64,000 bases of DNA from Paenibacillus_AA sp045062745. Lineage in GTDB: Bacteria; Bacillota; Bacilli; Paenibacillales; NBRC-103111. This document shows, piece after piece, positions 24,395 through 33,731 of the stretch; position 1 is the stretch's first letter, and every line of letters starts with the position of its first letter. Both the position numbers and the translations under genes were made by a program. The notes under the pieces are model-generated. The model was not told the origin of the DNA. It did no database searches and saw only the letters and a program-made list of their open reading frames with translations. The DNA lies in the NCBI RefSeq assembly GCF_045062745.1, contig NZ_JBJGED010000028.1:1-64000 (forward strand), in the 5' to 3' direction.

Positions 24395-25846
24395 ATGAGC
24401 TATGCCAACTACGACAACTTGACGCTCCATACCGACAAATACCAGATCAACATGATGTACGCGCATTGGGTACACGGCACGCTGAATGAGAAGGCCGTCT
24501 TCGAGGCGTACTTCCGCAAGCTGCCGTTCGGCAACGGCTTCGTCGTCTTCGCCGGCCTGGAGCGGATCGTGCGCTACATCCAGAGCCTGCGCTTCGGCGA
24601 CGCCGAGATCGCGTATCTGCGGGAGCAGGAGGAGCAATACGACGAAGCGTTTCTGGAGGAGCTGCGGCGGTTCCGGTTTACCGGGAATTTGTATTCGGTC
24701 GAGGAAGGGACGCTCGTCTTCGCCAATGAGCCGCTGCTGCGGGTCGAAGCCCGCGTGTTCGAAGCGCAGCTGATCGAGACGGCGATGCTGAACTTCATGA
24801 ACTACCAGACGCTTGTCGCCACGAAGGCCGCCCGCATCAAGCAGGTGGCGCCGACCGAGGTGCTGCTCGAATTCGGGACGCGGCGCGCCCAGGAAGCCGA
24901 CGCTGCCGTCTGGGGAGCGCGGGCGGCGTATATCGCCGGCTTCCACGCCACATCGAATATGCGCTCGGGCATGCTGTTCGGCATCCCGGCCAAGGGCACG
25001 CACGCCCATTCGTGGGTGCAGGGCCATGCGACGGAGGAGGAGGCGTTCCGCCGGTTCGCCGAAGCGCTGCCGAATCAGGTCACGCTGCTCGTCGACACGT
25101 ACAATACGCTGAAGAGCGGCGTACCCAATGCGATCAAGATTGCAGGCGAGCTGAAGCGTCAAGGGAAGCGGATGAACGCGATCCGGCTCGACAGCGGCGA
25201 CTTGGCGTACTTGTCCCAGCAGGCGCGGATCATGCTGGACGAGGCCGGGTTCCCGGATGTGCAGATCGTCGCCTCGAACGACCTCGACGAGAACATCATC
25301 CTGAACCTGAAGGCGCAGGGTGCGAAGATCGATGTGTGGGGCGTCGGCACCCAGCTCATCACAGCAGCGGACCAGCCGGCGCTAGGCGGCGTGTACAAGC
25401 TGGTGGCGAGGGAGGAGAACGGGCAGTACGCCCCGGTCATCAAAGTATCGGGCAACCCGGAGAAGGTGTCGAATCCGGGCTTCAAGAAGATGTTCCGCAT
25501 TATCAATCGGGGGACCGGCAAAGCCGAGGCGGACTATATCACCTTAGTGGACGATGAGGATGTCGAGCGGAAGGAGCGGCTGAAGCTTTTTGATCCGGTG
25601 CACCCGTATATCCACAAGTATGTGGAGGACTACGAGGCCGTGCCGCTGCTGAAGCCGATTTTCGACAAGGGAGCACTCGTCTACTCCTTGCCTGCACTCG
25701 ATCAAATTCGGGAGCACCATCGGCAGCAGCTGACCCAGTTCTGGCCCGAGTACCTCCGCAAGCTGCATCCGGAAACGTACCGGGTGAACCTGAGCACGAA
25801 GGCATGGAAGCTGAAGATGGAGCTGATCGCCCAGCATCAAGGGTAA
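24395..25846 (+). CDS. pncB: Nicotinate phosphoribosyltransferase
   Basis: 483 aa. Typical features: LHTDKYQINMMY at the N-terminus, LEFGTRRAQEADAA (phosphoribosyl site) near residue 160, HAHSWVQ near 205, IRLDSGDLAYLS near 265 and VWGVGTQL near 320. It joins nicotinate with PRPP. ATG 24395 follows GGAAGGA and the nadE stop by five bases; an earlier ATG (24374) would overlap nadE. Last gene of the NrtR operon. Confidence 0.96.
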   Translation: MSYANYDNLTLHTDKYQINMMYAHWVHGTLNEKAVFEAYFRKLPFGNGFVVFAGLERIVRYIQSLRFGDAEIAYLREQEEQYDEAFLEELRRFRFTGNLYSVEEGTLVFANEPLLRVEARVFEAQLIETAMLNFMNYQTLVATKAARIKQVAPTEVLLEFGTRRAQEADAAVWGARAAYIAGFHATSNMRSGMLFGIPAKGTHAHSWVQGHATEEEAFRRFAEALPNQVTLLVDTYNTLKSGVPNAIKIAGELKRQGKRMNAIRLDSGDLAYLSQQARIMLDEAGFPDVQIVASNDLDENIILNLKAQGAKIDVWGVGTQLITAADQPALGGVYKLVAREENGQYAPVIKVSGNPEKVSNPGFKKMFRIINRGTGKAEADYITLVDDEDVERKERLKLFDPVHPYIHKYVEDYEAVPLLKPIFDKGALVYSLPALDQIREHHRQQLTQFWPEYLRKLHPETYRVNLSTKAWKLKMELIAQHQG

Positions 25847-25927
25847 CTAACCGAGGAAAAAACGCAAGCGCAGGACGGGCTGAGTCTATTAAATCATCCT
25901 ACTAGAGATTGGCCGTTCTTAAGAAGG

Positions 25928-25965
25928 ACGTCGTAACTGGACCAGGGTCCGTTGCGGCGTTTTTG
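25928..25965 (+). terminator. Terminator of the NAD operon
   Basis: ACGTCGTAAC(T)GGAC pairs, with one bulge and two G-T pairs, with GTCCGTTGCGGCGT, followed by TTTTT. It lies 80 bp after pncB. Apart from this and the microprotein gene, nothing else is evident at 25847-26250. Confidence 0.75.
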
Positions 25966-26053
25966 GTTTTTATCATACACTGGATCATGGCAAAGAAACC
26001 GCTCTGCGTTTGAACGGTTTTCGTGGGGTAGGGGATATAGGCAAAAGCGGCGA

Positions 26054-26128
26054 TTAGTCCTGGCCGCCTTTGTCCGCCGGTTCTTCCTTGCGTTCTTCGA
26101 ACGGTTCGCGGTCTTCTTCGTAGTACAT
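26054..26128 (-). CDS. 24-aa highly charged microprotein
   Basis: Coding sequence of 24 codons starting MYYEEDREPFEERKEE and ending GGQD. The case for a gene is an excellent ribosome binding site (GGAAGGAGGTGA, nine bases before ATG) and a TATACT -10 element (26170-26175, minus strand) about 45 bp upstream. The product is acidic, with no hydrophobic segment. It lies alone between converging/diverging genes. No family recognised; function unknown. Confidence 0.55.
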   Translation of the reverse strand: MYYEEDREPFEERKEEPADKGGQD

Positions 26129-26250
26129 GCTAGAGTCACCTCCTTCCTAGTAGAATGCCCGGATGATTTAGTATAAGCATAGAGAGTCATGTTTATGCCT
26201 GTATTAGCGCAATGTAACGAACTTGTAAAACTTTTTAGGAGGCATCTTAG

Positions 26251-26883
26251 ATGATCTTATCCCTTATAACGAAGCGAGCGGCTAAGGCATTCCTCATTCT
26301 GTCCGCGCTTGCGTCCCTGCTCGTGCTGACGAGCTGCAACATGTTCACCAACGATTTCGGCAAGCTGAAGAGCGCCTTCCAGGGCCGCGACGCCGTCATT
26401 CAGACGTACGATGAAGACAGCAACCTCATTGACCGCATCGCCGGCAAGTCGATCGACATCGGGGCGGACGACAAATTCGCCATCAAGGACAGCGAGGGCA
26501 AGACGGTGCAAAAATCGGGCGTCCTTAGCTTCACCGTTGGCGGCAAAGTGATGACCCACGTGGGCAGCTCGCTGATTTTGGCCGAGAAAGGGCTCACCGA
26601 TCTGGTCGCCGAGTATGCGAAGACGAATTCGATCTCGAACAACGACCGTTCGGTGCCGTTCATCAACCGGATCGTGAATGGCATGCAGAACTTGACGACC
26701 GGCAAGGAGATGATCATCCTCATCCGTTCGCAATCCGGCAAGCCGCTCGCCACCTATTCCGGCAACAGCGTCAGCTACTTCGCGACCGACATCGACAAGA
26801 GCACCGGCTTCATCATCGACGGCAAATATTTGTTCGTGTACCGCTGCGACTATACGATCTATGAGAAATCGCTGCTGGAGTAA
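26251..26883 (+). CDS. DUF5052 family lipoprotein
   Basis: 210 aa. Lipoprotein signal peptide with lipobox LTSC (about residue 30), followed by a single beta-rich domain (IQTYDEDSNLIDRIAGKSIDI and GKYLFVYRCDYTIYEK) as in DUF5052 proteins. Exposed on the outer face of the membrane; function unknown. ATG 26251 follows AGGAGGCATC. Confidence 0.85.
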   Translation: MILSLITKRAAKAFLILSALASLLVLTSCNMFTNDFGKLKSAFQGRDAVIQTYDEDSNLIDRIAGKSIDIGADDKFAIKDSEGKTVQKSGVLSFTVGGKVMTHVGSSLILAEKGLTDLVAEYAKTNSISNNDRSVPFINRIVNGMQNLTTGKEMIILIRSQSGKPLATYSGNSVSYFATDIDKSTGFIIDGKYLFVYRCDYTIYEKSLLE

Positions 26884-26996
26884 GAGTGAGAATGGACATT
26901 CCGCGCTAAAAGATACAATTGAAAAAATTTCCTTCACCATGCTATACTTTATCCAGTTTTGGATATTTTACGGGTCACATGGACAGGAGGAGCTTG

Positions 26997-27482
26997 ATGG
27001 AACCGAATGTGGTTCAGCGCAATTCATTCTACCGAAGACGGAACACCCCTACGTTTACATTCATGGCATGGGCGGCGTTCGTCTTAGCCTGCGGGTTCGA
27101 GTTCGTAGGCGTTTACACCCTGAAGCAGCCTTTGTCCGTCCAGGGTTATTATGCGGTGACAGGTGTATTGATCATAGTGTCAGCGTTCGTTTTGCAGAAA
27201 GTCATCCGGGACAACGACGAAGATGAGTTCCTGCAATTATCTAACCCGACTCATCGGCGCCGAAACACCTCGGCCTTCACCTTCATGTCTTGGGGAGGGT
27301 TCATTCTCTCCATTCTGTTCGAATACATTGGACTCTATACGCTGGAAGAACCGTTCTACGTTAAAGGGTATTATGCCATTGCGGCGGCGTTCCTCATCGT
27401 GTCGTGCCTGGTGCTGCAAAAAGTGATCCGGGATAACGAAGAGGACAAAATCCACAATCCGCCTGTAAGTGCAGAGAGTTAA
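26997..27482 (+). CDS. YiaA/YiaB-like membrane protein with internal duplication
   Basis: 161 aa composed of two copies of an approximately 67-residue module, RRRNTPTFTFMAW to LQKVIRDNDEDE and RRRNTSAFTFMSW to LQKVIRDNEEDK, each with two membrane helices (four in total). The single module matches the YiaAB two-helix domain. ATG 26997 follows GGAGGAG; a longer in-frame start at 26919 lacks a signal. Function unknown; stress-related in enterobacteria. Confidence 0.85.
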   Translation: MEPNVVQRNSFYRRRNTPTFTFMAWAAFVLACGFEFVGVYTLKQPLSVQGYYAVTGVLIIVSAFVLQKVIRDNDEDEFLQLSNPTHRRRNTSAFTFMSWGGFILSILFEYIGLYTLEEPFYVKGYYAIAAAFLIVSCLVLQKVIRDNEEDKIHNPPVSAES

Positions 27483-27491
27483 TAAGACCAG

Positions 27492-27520
27492 AGCCGTTCC
27501 GACGATAGGGACGGCTTTTT
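27492..27520 (+). terminator. Terminator of the YiaA-like gene
   Basis: AGCCGTTCC-N7-GGGACGGCT (one G-T pair) followed by TTTT, ten bases after the stop. Confidence 0.85.
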
Positions 27521-27609
27521 GTATGCAACGTGGAGGAAAACGGGACCCGGATGTCAAAGTGTAAGCGCATGATCATAACTCTACAAGTAAAAGACAGGAG
27601 TGCGCGGAC

Positions 27610-30183
27610 ATGAAGCAACGGCTGAACGAGAATTGGGAATTGAAAGGCGACTTGCTGTCCGCCGACTATCGGGACGTGATGAGGCGGGAGGACGGCTGGA
27701 TCGCGGCGACGCCGCTGCCTTGCGACGTCCGGATGCCCCTCCTGCGGGACGGCGTCATCCCGGAGCCGCTGACGGCGGATCAGTGCTTCGCGAGCGAATG
27801 GGTGGAGCAGAAAGCTTGGTGGTTCCGGCGGGAATTCGAGGTGACGGCGGACGAGGCGGCACACGATCAGGCGATTTTGACATTGGAGTCGCTGGACGCG
27901 GAGGCGGACATTTGGCTGAACGGGCGGCGCCTGGGGCATCATCGGAGCACATTCTATCCGTTCGTGCGGGAGATTGGCAAAGAGCTGCACATCGGGCTGA
28001 ACCTGCTCGTCGTACGGGTCACATCGGGGCTGGAGCGGGTGAGCCGGCTGGATGTGGAGACGACGTGGGAATCCGTGACCAAGACGTCGTCGGACGTACA
28101 GAGAGTACGCGGCGACGAGCGCCGGGTGATGGTGCGCAAGCCGCAGTACGTCTACGGCTGGGACTGGGCACCTCGGGTTGCATCAATCGGCATCATGGGC
28201 GACGTCTCGATCGAGTACGCGCATCGGATCCGGATCGGCGATGTGCAGGCGGTGACGGTGTCGGCGGAGGAGGGGGGACGTGCGCTGCTCGAGCTTACCG
28301 TAGAAGCGCACAACCTGCACGCTTTTGCCACGCGGGAAGCGGTGGTGGAGATCGAGATTACAGGGCCTGGCGGGACGTTGGAAGCAGCCGTTCGTGCGGT
28401 CCAAGATGTATCGCTTCGTTCCGGGCTGTATCCGATCCGGCTTCGTGTCGAAGTACCGCAGGCCCGGGTATGGTGGCCGAACGGGATGGGCGAAGCGCCG
28501 TTGTATACGATTCGGGCCGCGCTCAGGGAGGAGGGTGGCATTACGGTGGAGTACCCGGCCTTCCGCTTCGGCATTCGCACCCTGCGGCTGAATACGTCGA
28601 AGCTGAAGGATGGGGAGCGACAATTTACATTTGAGGTGAACGGCGTACCGGTGTTCTGCAAGGGCGCGAACTGGATTCCGGCCGATTCCATCTACGCTCG
28701 GGTAACGGAGGAGCGATACGACCGTTTGCTGCAGGAAGCGCGCGAGGCGAACTTCAACATGCTGCGCGTGTGGGGAGGGGGCTTGTACGAGCGGGACTTT
28801 TTCTATGCCAAATGCGACGAATACGGGCTGCTGGTATGGCAAGACTTCATGTTCGCCTGCGCCAAATATCCGGATCATCTCGAATGGTTCCGCCAGGAGG
28901 TGGAGCGCGAAGCCGACTACCAGACGCGGCGGCTGCGCAACCACAGCTCGATCGTGCTCTGGTGCGGGAACAACGAGAACCATTGGGGGTTCAAGGGCTG
29001 GTGGAACCTGCAGGAGCACGGCGAGACTTACGGCGGCGCGATCTGCTACAACGAGATTCTACCGCGGATCGTCGACCGCAACTGCCCGGACGTCCCGTAT
29101 TGGAACAGCTCTCCGTACGGCGGCGAGCACCCGAACGGGAACGACCAGGGCGACCGGCATCACTGGCACGACTGCATGATGAACAAGGAGATGGAGAAGC
29201 GGATTACTCCGGAGGAGTACGACAAGGTCACGGCCAAGTTCGTTTCCGAGTACGGTTATATCGGCCCCTGCCGGCGATCCACCGTGGCGAGCTATCACGG
29301 CGGGCATGAGATCGACCTGCTCGGCCCGATCTGGGAGCTGCACAACAATACGTTCGAGAAGGATACGGTGCGCGCCGGCATCGGCAAGCATTATGTCGAT
29401 CCGGAAGGGCTTGGAGTCGAGGCGTATTTGCTGTACGCCGGGTTGTGCCAAGGCTTGATGCTCGGCTATTCGCTGGAAGCGCTGCGGGCCAAGCCGGGCT
29501 GCGCCGGCGCCCTGTTCTGGATGTTCAACGATTGCTGGGGCGAGACGGGCTGGACGATCGTCGACTACCTGCTCACGCGTAAGCTCGCGTACTACTACGT
29601 GAAGCGCGCACTGGCCCCGCAGGCGCTCATCCTGCGGGAGGAGGGCGACGAGGTGATCGTCGTCGCCGTGAACGAAGCCGAGCGGGAGCTCCGCTTCACG
29701 CTCGAGACCGGCTTCGCCGCCTACGACGGCAGCGGCGAGCACGATGTGCGCCGCGCCGAAGTCGCGCTGGCGCCGCGGTCCCGCGGAACCGTGTACCGGT
29801 TCCGCAAGAGCGCCGCCGCCGCCGACGGGGCGGGCGGCGTGCACTTCGCGCGCGCCGCGGGCCGCGCGCAGCCGGCCGGCGCCGAGGCGCCGGCGCTGCC
29901 CCTGCCCGCGACGCTGCGAGCAGGCGAGTTCCGCCGCCAGCGGGTGGCGGCGGGGGCGCTCGCGCTCGCGGACTTCCGGCGCGAGGCGGACGGGACCGTG
30001 CGCTTCACGGTGCGGAGCGACCGGTTCGCGCACGCGGTGCACTTCAACCTGCCGGAGACGCTGCGGCTGGACGACGAGTACTTCGACCTGCTGCCGGGCG
30101 AGCGGCGGGAAGTGGTCGTGCGCGAGGCGCCGCCGGCCCTGACGCTCTCGGACATTCGGGCGTCGAGCATCAGCAACGATTAG
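27610..30183 (+). CDS. Beta-mannosidase, glycoside hydrolase family 2
   Basis: 857 aa. GH2 layout: N-terminal sugar-binding domain (about residues 1-180), immunoglobulin-like domain, TIM barrel (about 300-640) and C-terminal domains. The acid/base is in WCGNNENHWG and the nucleophile in VSEYGYIG; both are intact. No signal peptide, so it acts in the cytoplasm on imported manno-oligosaccharides. The part from about residue 720 to 790 is Ala/Gly/Arg-rich and much richer in GC than the barrel, probably a linker. AGGAGTG precedes ATG 27610. Confidence 0.92.
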   Translation: MKQRLNENWELKGDLLSADYRDVMRREDGWIAATPLPCDVRMPLLRDGVIPEPLTADQCFASEWVEQKAWWFRREFEVTADEAAHDQAILTLESLDAEADIWLNGRRLGHHRSTFYPFVREIGKELHIGLNLLVVRVTSGLERVSRLDVETTWESVTKTSSDVQRVRGDERRVMVRKPQYVYGWDWAPRVASIGIMGDVSIEYAHRIRIGDVQAVTVSAEEGGRALLELTVEAHNLHAFATREAVVEIEITGPGGTLEAAVRAVQDVSLRSGLYPIRLRVEVPQARVWWPNGMGEAPLYTIRAALREEGGITVEYPAFRFGIRTLRLNTSKLKDGERQFTFEVNGVPVFCKGANWIPADSIYARVTEERYDRLLQEAREANFNMLRVWGGGLYERDFFYAKCDEYGLLVWQDFMFACAKYPDHLEWFRQEVEREADYQTRRLRNHSSIVLWCGNNENHWGFKGWWNLQEHGETYGGAICYNEILPRIVDRNCPDVPYWNSSPYGGEHPNGNDQGDRHHWHDCMMNKEMEKRITPEEYDKVTAKFVSEYGYIGPCRRSTVASYHGGHEIDLLGPIWELHNNTFEKDTVRAGIGKHYVDPEGLGVEAYLLYAGLCQGLMLGYSLEALRAKPGCAGALFWMFNDCWGETGWTIVDYLLTRKLAYYYVKRALAPQALILREEGDEVIVVAVNEAERELRFTLETGFAAYDGSGEHDVRRAEVALAPRSRGTVYRFRKSAAAADGAGGVHFARAAGRAQPAGAEAPALPLPATLRAGEFRRQRVAAGALALADFRREADGTVRFTVRSDRFAHAVHFNLPETLRLDDEYFDLLPGERREVVVREAPPALTLSDIRASSISND

Positions 30184-30279
30184 CGGAAGATTTTCGGCCG
30201 AAGCGGAGAAGGAAGAGGAGGGAAGCGTCCTTCCTCTGTCGAAGTTACTATGTAAACCTTACTACCAATGTTGGCTGAA

Positions 30280-30340
30280 ATGTGCGATGTGCGATGTGCG
30301 ATGTGCAATGTGCAATGTGCGATGTGCTAATGTGAAATGT
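30280..30340. repeat. Heptamer microsatellite upstream of the DMFase-like gene
   Basis: GCGATGT or close variants (GCAATGT, GAAATGT) repeat about eight times with a 7-bp period just before the ribosome binding site of the gene at 30365. No other element is evident in 30184-30364. Confidence 0.75.
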
Positions 30341-30364
30341 GAAAAGCGAAAGGAGACACGAGGC

Positions 30365-31786
30365 ATGCAGCGTCAAACCCAAGCCGAGAACCGATTGCCG
30401 GGGACGCTGGACTGGCAGCTGACGCGGTTCCAGTTCGATTATCCCGGCCACATGCAAGCAAGTCCGATTATTCGTGGGCTGCGCTCCTCCACGATCGAGG
30501 GTTACGCCTCCCGTACCAGCGTGTACCCGGGGGACACCCTGGAGCTAATGGTCAGCGTCCAGCCGGAGGCCGGCTTCGAGATTGATATTTATCGCATGGG
30601 CTACTATGACGGCTTGGGGGGACGCCATCTCCTGCACCTCGGTACGTTCGAGGGCCGACGGCAGCCGATGCCGATGGAGACGATCGAGCGGCTGCGCGAA
30701 TGCGACTGGGAGCCGGCTGTGACGCTCACGATCCCGGACGATTGGGCGAGCGGCGTGTACTTGGCCAAGCTGACCAAGGGGACGGCTCCGCATGCACAGA
30801 GCTACATCGTCTTCGTCGTCAAGTCGCGGCGCAGGGCGCAAGTGCTCGTGCAGGTGAGCGACTTGACCTGGCAGGCATACAACAAGTGGCCCGGCGCCAA
30901 CTCGATCTACGACGACGGTACGCCCGATATGTGGTACACCGGCGACAAGGTGCGGGTCAGCTTCGACCGGCCCTACGCCAAGTATTGCCAAATCGTCGAC
31001 GCGCCGCTCTCCTGCGGATCTGGGGAGTTCCTGCTATGGGAGTTCCCGCTCGCCTACTGGCTGGAGGCCGAGGGCTACGAGGTGACGTACTGCTCGAACC
31101 TGGATACGCACCACGATCCGGACTTGCTGCTGTCGTGCGAAGTGTTCATCTCGGTCGGCCATGACGAGTATTGGACCCGGGAAATGTATGACAACGTGAG
31201 CCGCGCTCGCGACGCGGGGGTGAGCCTGCTGTTCCTGTCGGGCAATACGATGTACCACGAGATCCTCCCTTATACCCGGAAGGAAGGCGAGCCGTTCCGC
31301 TCCTTTGCCCGACGCAGGTATTTCCAGGACGAGCAGGAGCTTATGGGCGCGAGCAGCTTCGGGCCCGGCTATGGCGATTGGACCTGCGTGCAGCCGGATC
31401 ACTGGGTGTTCGAAGGGACCGGGATGCAGGCGGGGGACCGCATCCCGGGGCTGATCGGCTGGGAGTATCACGGCGAGCCGTTCAAGGCGATCCGGGGCCT
31501 GGAGGTGCTGGCCCGCAGCGATCTCGCCGGGCAGCAGTCCGAAGACCCGGTTCGGGGCTTCGGGGTTCGGCCGAAGGGCGACGGCCGGCATGCCGCCGTC
31601 CTCTATCCGGGGCCGCGGGGCAACTGGGTGTTCAACGCGGGGACGATCTGGTGGGCCGAGGGGTTGAGCAGCCCGCCCGGGCACATCCCGGCGATGGGCG
31701 ATATCGGCCGCGTGCAAGGCCCGGACCGCCGTGTACAGCAGATAACTCGCAATCTGCTCGCGAAGTGTTTGAGCAAGGGCGTCTAG
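30365..31786 (+). CDS. N,N-dimethylformamidase large-subunit-like protein
   Basis: 473 aa matching the C-terminal region of the DMFase beta subunit family (segments WASGVYLAKL, YNKWPGANS, FLLWEFPLAYWLEAEGYEVTYCSN, VFISVGHDEYWT, WVFNAGTIWWAEGL). True DMFase hydrolyses dimethylformamide; most homologues, like this one, stand alone without the small subunit and are uncharacterised. ATG 30365 follows AGGAGACACGAGG; the longer in-frame version would translate the heptamer repeat. It follows beta-mannosidase on the same strand. Confidence 0.82.
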   Translation: MQRQTQAENRLPGTLDWQLTRFQFDYPGHMQASPIIRGLRSSTIEGYASRTSVYPGDTLELMVSVQPEAGFEIDIYRMGYYDGLGGRHLLHLGTFEGRRQPMPMETIERLRECDWEPAVTLTIPDDWASGVYLAKLTKGTAPHAQSYIVFVVKSRRRAQVLVQVSDLTWQAYNKWPGANSIYDDGTPDMWYTGDKVRVSFDRPYAKYCQIVDAPLSCGSGEFLLWEFPLAYWLEAEGYEVTYCSNLDTHHDPDLLLSCEVFISVGHDEYWTREMYDNVSRARDAGVSLLFLSGNTMYHEILPYTRKEGEPFRSFARRRYFQDEQELMGASSFGPGYGDWTCVQPDHWVFEGTGMQAGDRIPGLIGWEYHGEPFKAIRGLEVLARSDLAGQQSEDPVRGFGVRPKGDGRHAAVLYPGPRGNWVFNAGTIWWAEGLSSPPGHIPAMGDIGRVQGPDRRVQQITRNLLAKCLSKGV

Positions 31787-31794
31787 CGACTGGA

Positions 31795-31834
31795 AAGGGC
31801 CGCTTCCTGTTTCGGCAGGTGCGGCTCTTCTTTT
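31795..31834 (+). terminator. Terminator after the DMFase-like gene
   Basis: AAGGGCCGCTTCCTG pairs imperfectly with CAGGTGCGGCTCTT, followed by CTTTT. Confidence 0.75.
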
Positions 31835-31852
31835 AATGAGTTTTCTCAGCCG

Positions 31853-32524
31853 TTACTTCACAAGTTTCATTCTTATTCCTATGACCACGGCCTGCGTGCG
31901 ATCATAAGCCCCCAATTTTTGAATGATATGGTGAATATGCGTTTTAGTTGTGCCTTCGGAAATGCATAAAATCGTAGCAATTTCATGATTCCGCTTCCCG
32001 TAAGCGAGCAGCTGCAAAACTTCGGTTTCACGCTCTGTCAATGTATCATGAAAGCGTTCGTTGTCCATGGCCCCAGGCTCATCCTTACTCGGACTTAAGA
32101 TTTGGCCCAGTGCCCGTTTGGCTGTGGTGCTGTTGAAGAGCGTTGCTCCGCGGGATATGGCTCGTATGCCGCTCAGCATTTCATCCATATCGGTATCCTT
32201 CAAAATATAACCTGCAGCCCCTGCACGAATCCCATCAAATACGTATTGTTCGACATCGAATGTGGTTAAGAGAATGACTTTGACATCGGGCAGCGATTCG
32301 ACGATCGATTTAGTGGCCATAATTCCCGTGCTGTCCGGCATGCGAATATCCATCAATACAAGATCCGGAACGGTGGCTAACGTTACGTCAATCGCTTCTT
32401 CGCCCGTGGATGCCTCGCCAACCACTTTCATATCGGACTGGACGTCTATTATGTAACGCAGGCCATTGCGAATGAAAGGCTGGTCATCCGCAAGGACGAT
32501 TCGTATCTTTTTCCCGGTTTCCAT
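31853..32524 (-). CDS. NarL/LuxR-type response regulator
   Basis: 223 aa. Receiver domain (residues 8-125, phospho-acceptor D59 in LVLMDIRMPD) and LuxR-type helix-turn-helix (about 155-215, with LTERETEVLQLLAYGKRNHEIA). It is the partner of the HisKA_3 kinase encoded 28 bp upstream. From here to about 48 kb the DNA is on the whole less GC-rich than to the left. Target genes are unknown. Confidence 0.94.
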   Translation of the reverse strand: METGKKIRIVLADDQPFIRNGLRYIIDVQSDMKVVGEASTGEEAIDVTLATVPDLVLMDIRMPDSTGIMATKSIVESLPDVKVILLTTFDVEQYVFDGIRAGAAGYILKDTDMDEMLSGIRAISRGATLFNSTTAKRALGQILSPSKDEPGAMDNERFHDTLTERETEVLQLLAYGKRNHEIATILCISEGTTKTHIHHIIQKLGAYDRTQAVVIGIRMKLVK

Positions 32525-32552
32525 GCATAATCTCCTTCTCTGCCATCCCCGG

Positions 32553-33698
32553 CTACATATTCAAGGGAATGACCGCTTCTATCCTTAACCCGGTTGGAGC
32601 ATTTGAACTGAATGTGAGACTTCCGCCAGCCGATTTGCATCTTTCCATCATTCCGCTTAAGCCAAATCCGAAATTCAATGCGTTTTCCCCGCTGAACTGT
32701 CCGTCATCGACGATCGTCAGCTTCACATGTTCTTCTTCCTCTTTCAGCAAAATGCTAACGTGGTTCGCCTCTGCGTGCTTAAGAATGTTCGTTAACGCTT
32801 CTTGCAAGATCCTGTAGAGGATGACGCTGGATTCAACCGACCACTCGCTAAGGGGACCGGCTTCTTGGTAATCGATACGTAAGAGGGAATTCGCCTCGGT
32901 TTGGGAAACCAGCCCTTTCAGCGCGATAGGCCCGAGACCTGTTTCATCTTCCGACCATTCCTTGACAGCAAGCCGTATTTCCTCCATCCCTTTGCGGGCG
33001 ACCTTCAGAAGCTCGTCTACGCTGTGTGCTGCGGCAATGGGATCTTGGGGAATCATCAACCTCAAGGCTTGCAACTGAATAATGAGCGAGGTTAGCTGAT
33101 GTCCAAGCCCGTCATGAATGTCTCGCGCCAGTCTTGTTCGTTCCGTCAGCGCTGCATACCCCATAGCTTGGATGGAATATTGCTGCAATTCGCTATAGGC
33201 TGCACTTAATTGCTCGAACTGTCGTTCATTCGTCCGATGGGCCTCGCGAAGCAGACTTTGATAATGGAGGGTCACGTACAAAAGGATTGCCGCTAAAAGC
33301 GCGCCATAGGAAAATCCGTCGACAATCATCATGAAAAAAATGATGAAAAGCGTAACTATAGCAAGGATCCCGGTTATTTGGCGCCACTTCTTTTCCCCCA
33401 CAGCGAGCACATATAGCATTGGCCACAATATTCTGTGATCCGGGTAGTCGGGATAAAAGGAACGGATCAAGGCTGACACGCTCACAATGGCGACTAGGGC
33501 CACAATATACCTTGTTCCATTCCACCTTGACGGGGGAAGGGCGATCATGAAGATGTAACCGGCCATAAAGACGATATGAACGAGATGAACAGGGAAATCG
33601 GTAATGGGTCGCTCAGGGTAAATCAAAAGGAAAAACAGCAGGATGAAGAGGATATGCGCGCCAAGAGCACCAAAAGACTTAAACCTTGGTTTATTCAT
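32553..33698 (-). CDS. Sensor histidine kinase, HisKA_3 (NarX/DesK) type
   Basis: 381 aa. Five or six membrane helices in residues 10-150, a short coiled coil, HisKA_3 with RLARDIHDGLGHQL (phospho-histidine) and a compact HATPase_c (NFGFGLSGM). No extracellular domain, so it probably senses the membrane, as DesK or LiaS do. ATG 33698 is used; the longer in-frame ATG at 33731 lies within the promoter's -10 element. Operon with the regulator downstream. Confidence 0.92.
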   Translation of the reverse strand: MNKPRFKSFGALGAHILFILLFFLLIYPERPITDFPVHLVHIVFMAGYIFMIALPPSRWNGTRYIVALVAIVSVSALIRSFYPDYPDHRILWPMLYVLAVGEKKWRQITGILAIVTLFIIFFMMIVDGFSYGALLAAILLYVTLHYQSLLREAHRTNERQFEQLSAAYSELQQYSIQAMGYAALTERTRLARDIHDGLGHQLTSLIIQLQALRLMIPQDPIAAAHSVDELLKVARKGMEEIRLAVKEWSEDETGLGPIALKGLVSQTEANSLLRIDYQEAGPLSEWSVESSVILYRILQEALTNILKHAEANHVSILLKEEEEHVKLTIVDDGQFSGENALNFGFGLSGMMERCKSAGGSLTFSSNAPTGLRIEAVIPLNM

Positions 33699-33731
33699 TT
33701 TGTGTACCTTCGATTTCAAACGGTTTTCCAC

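Noticed and set aside
25894..26190. 98-aa minus-strand protein
   Set aside because: The 24-aa frame in a different phase in the same place has the strong ribosome binding site; the longer frame crosses a terminator and has none.
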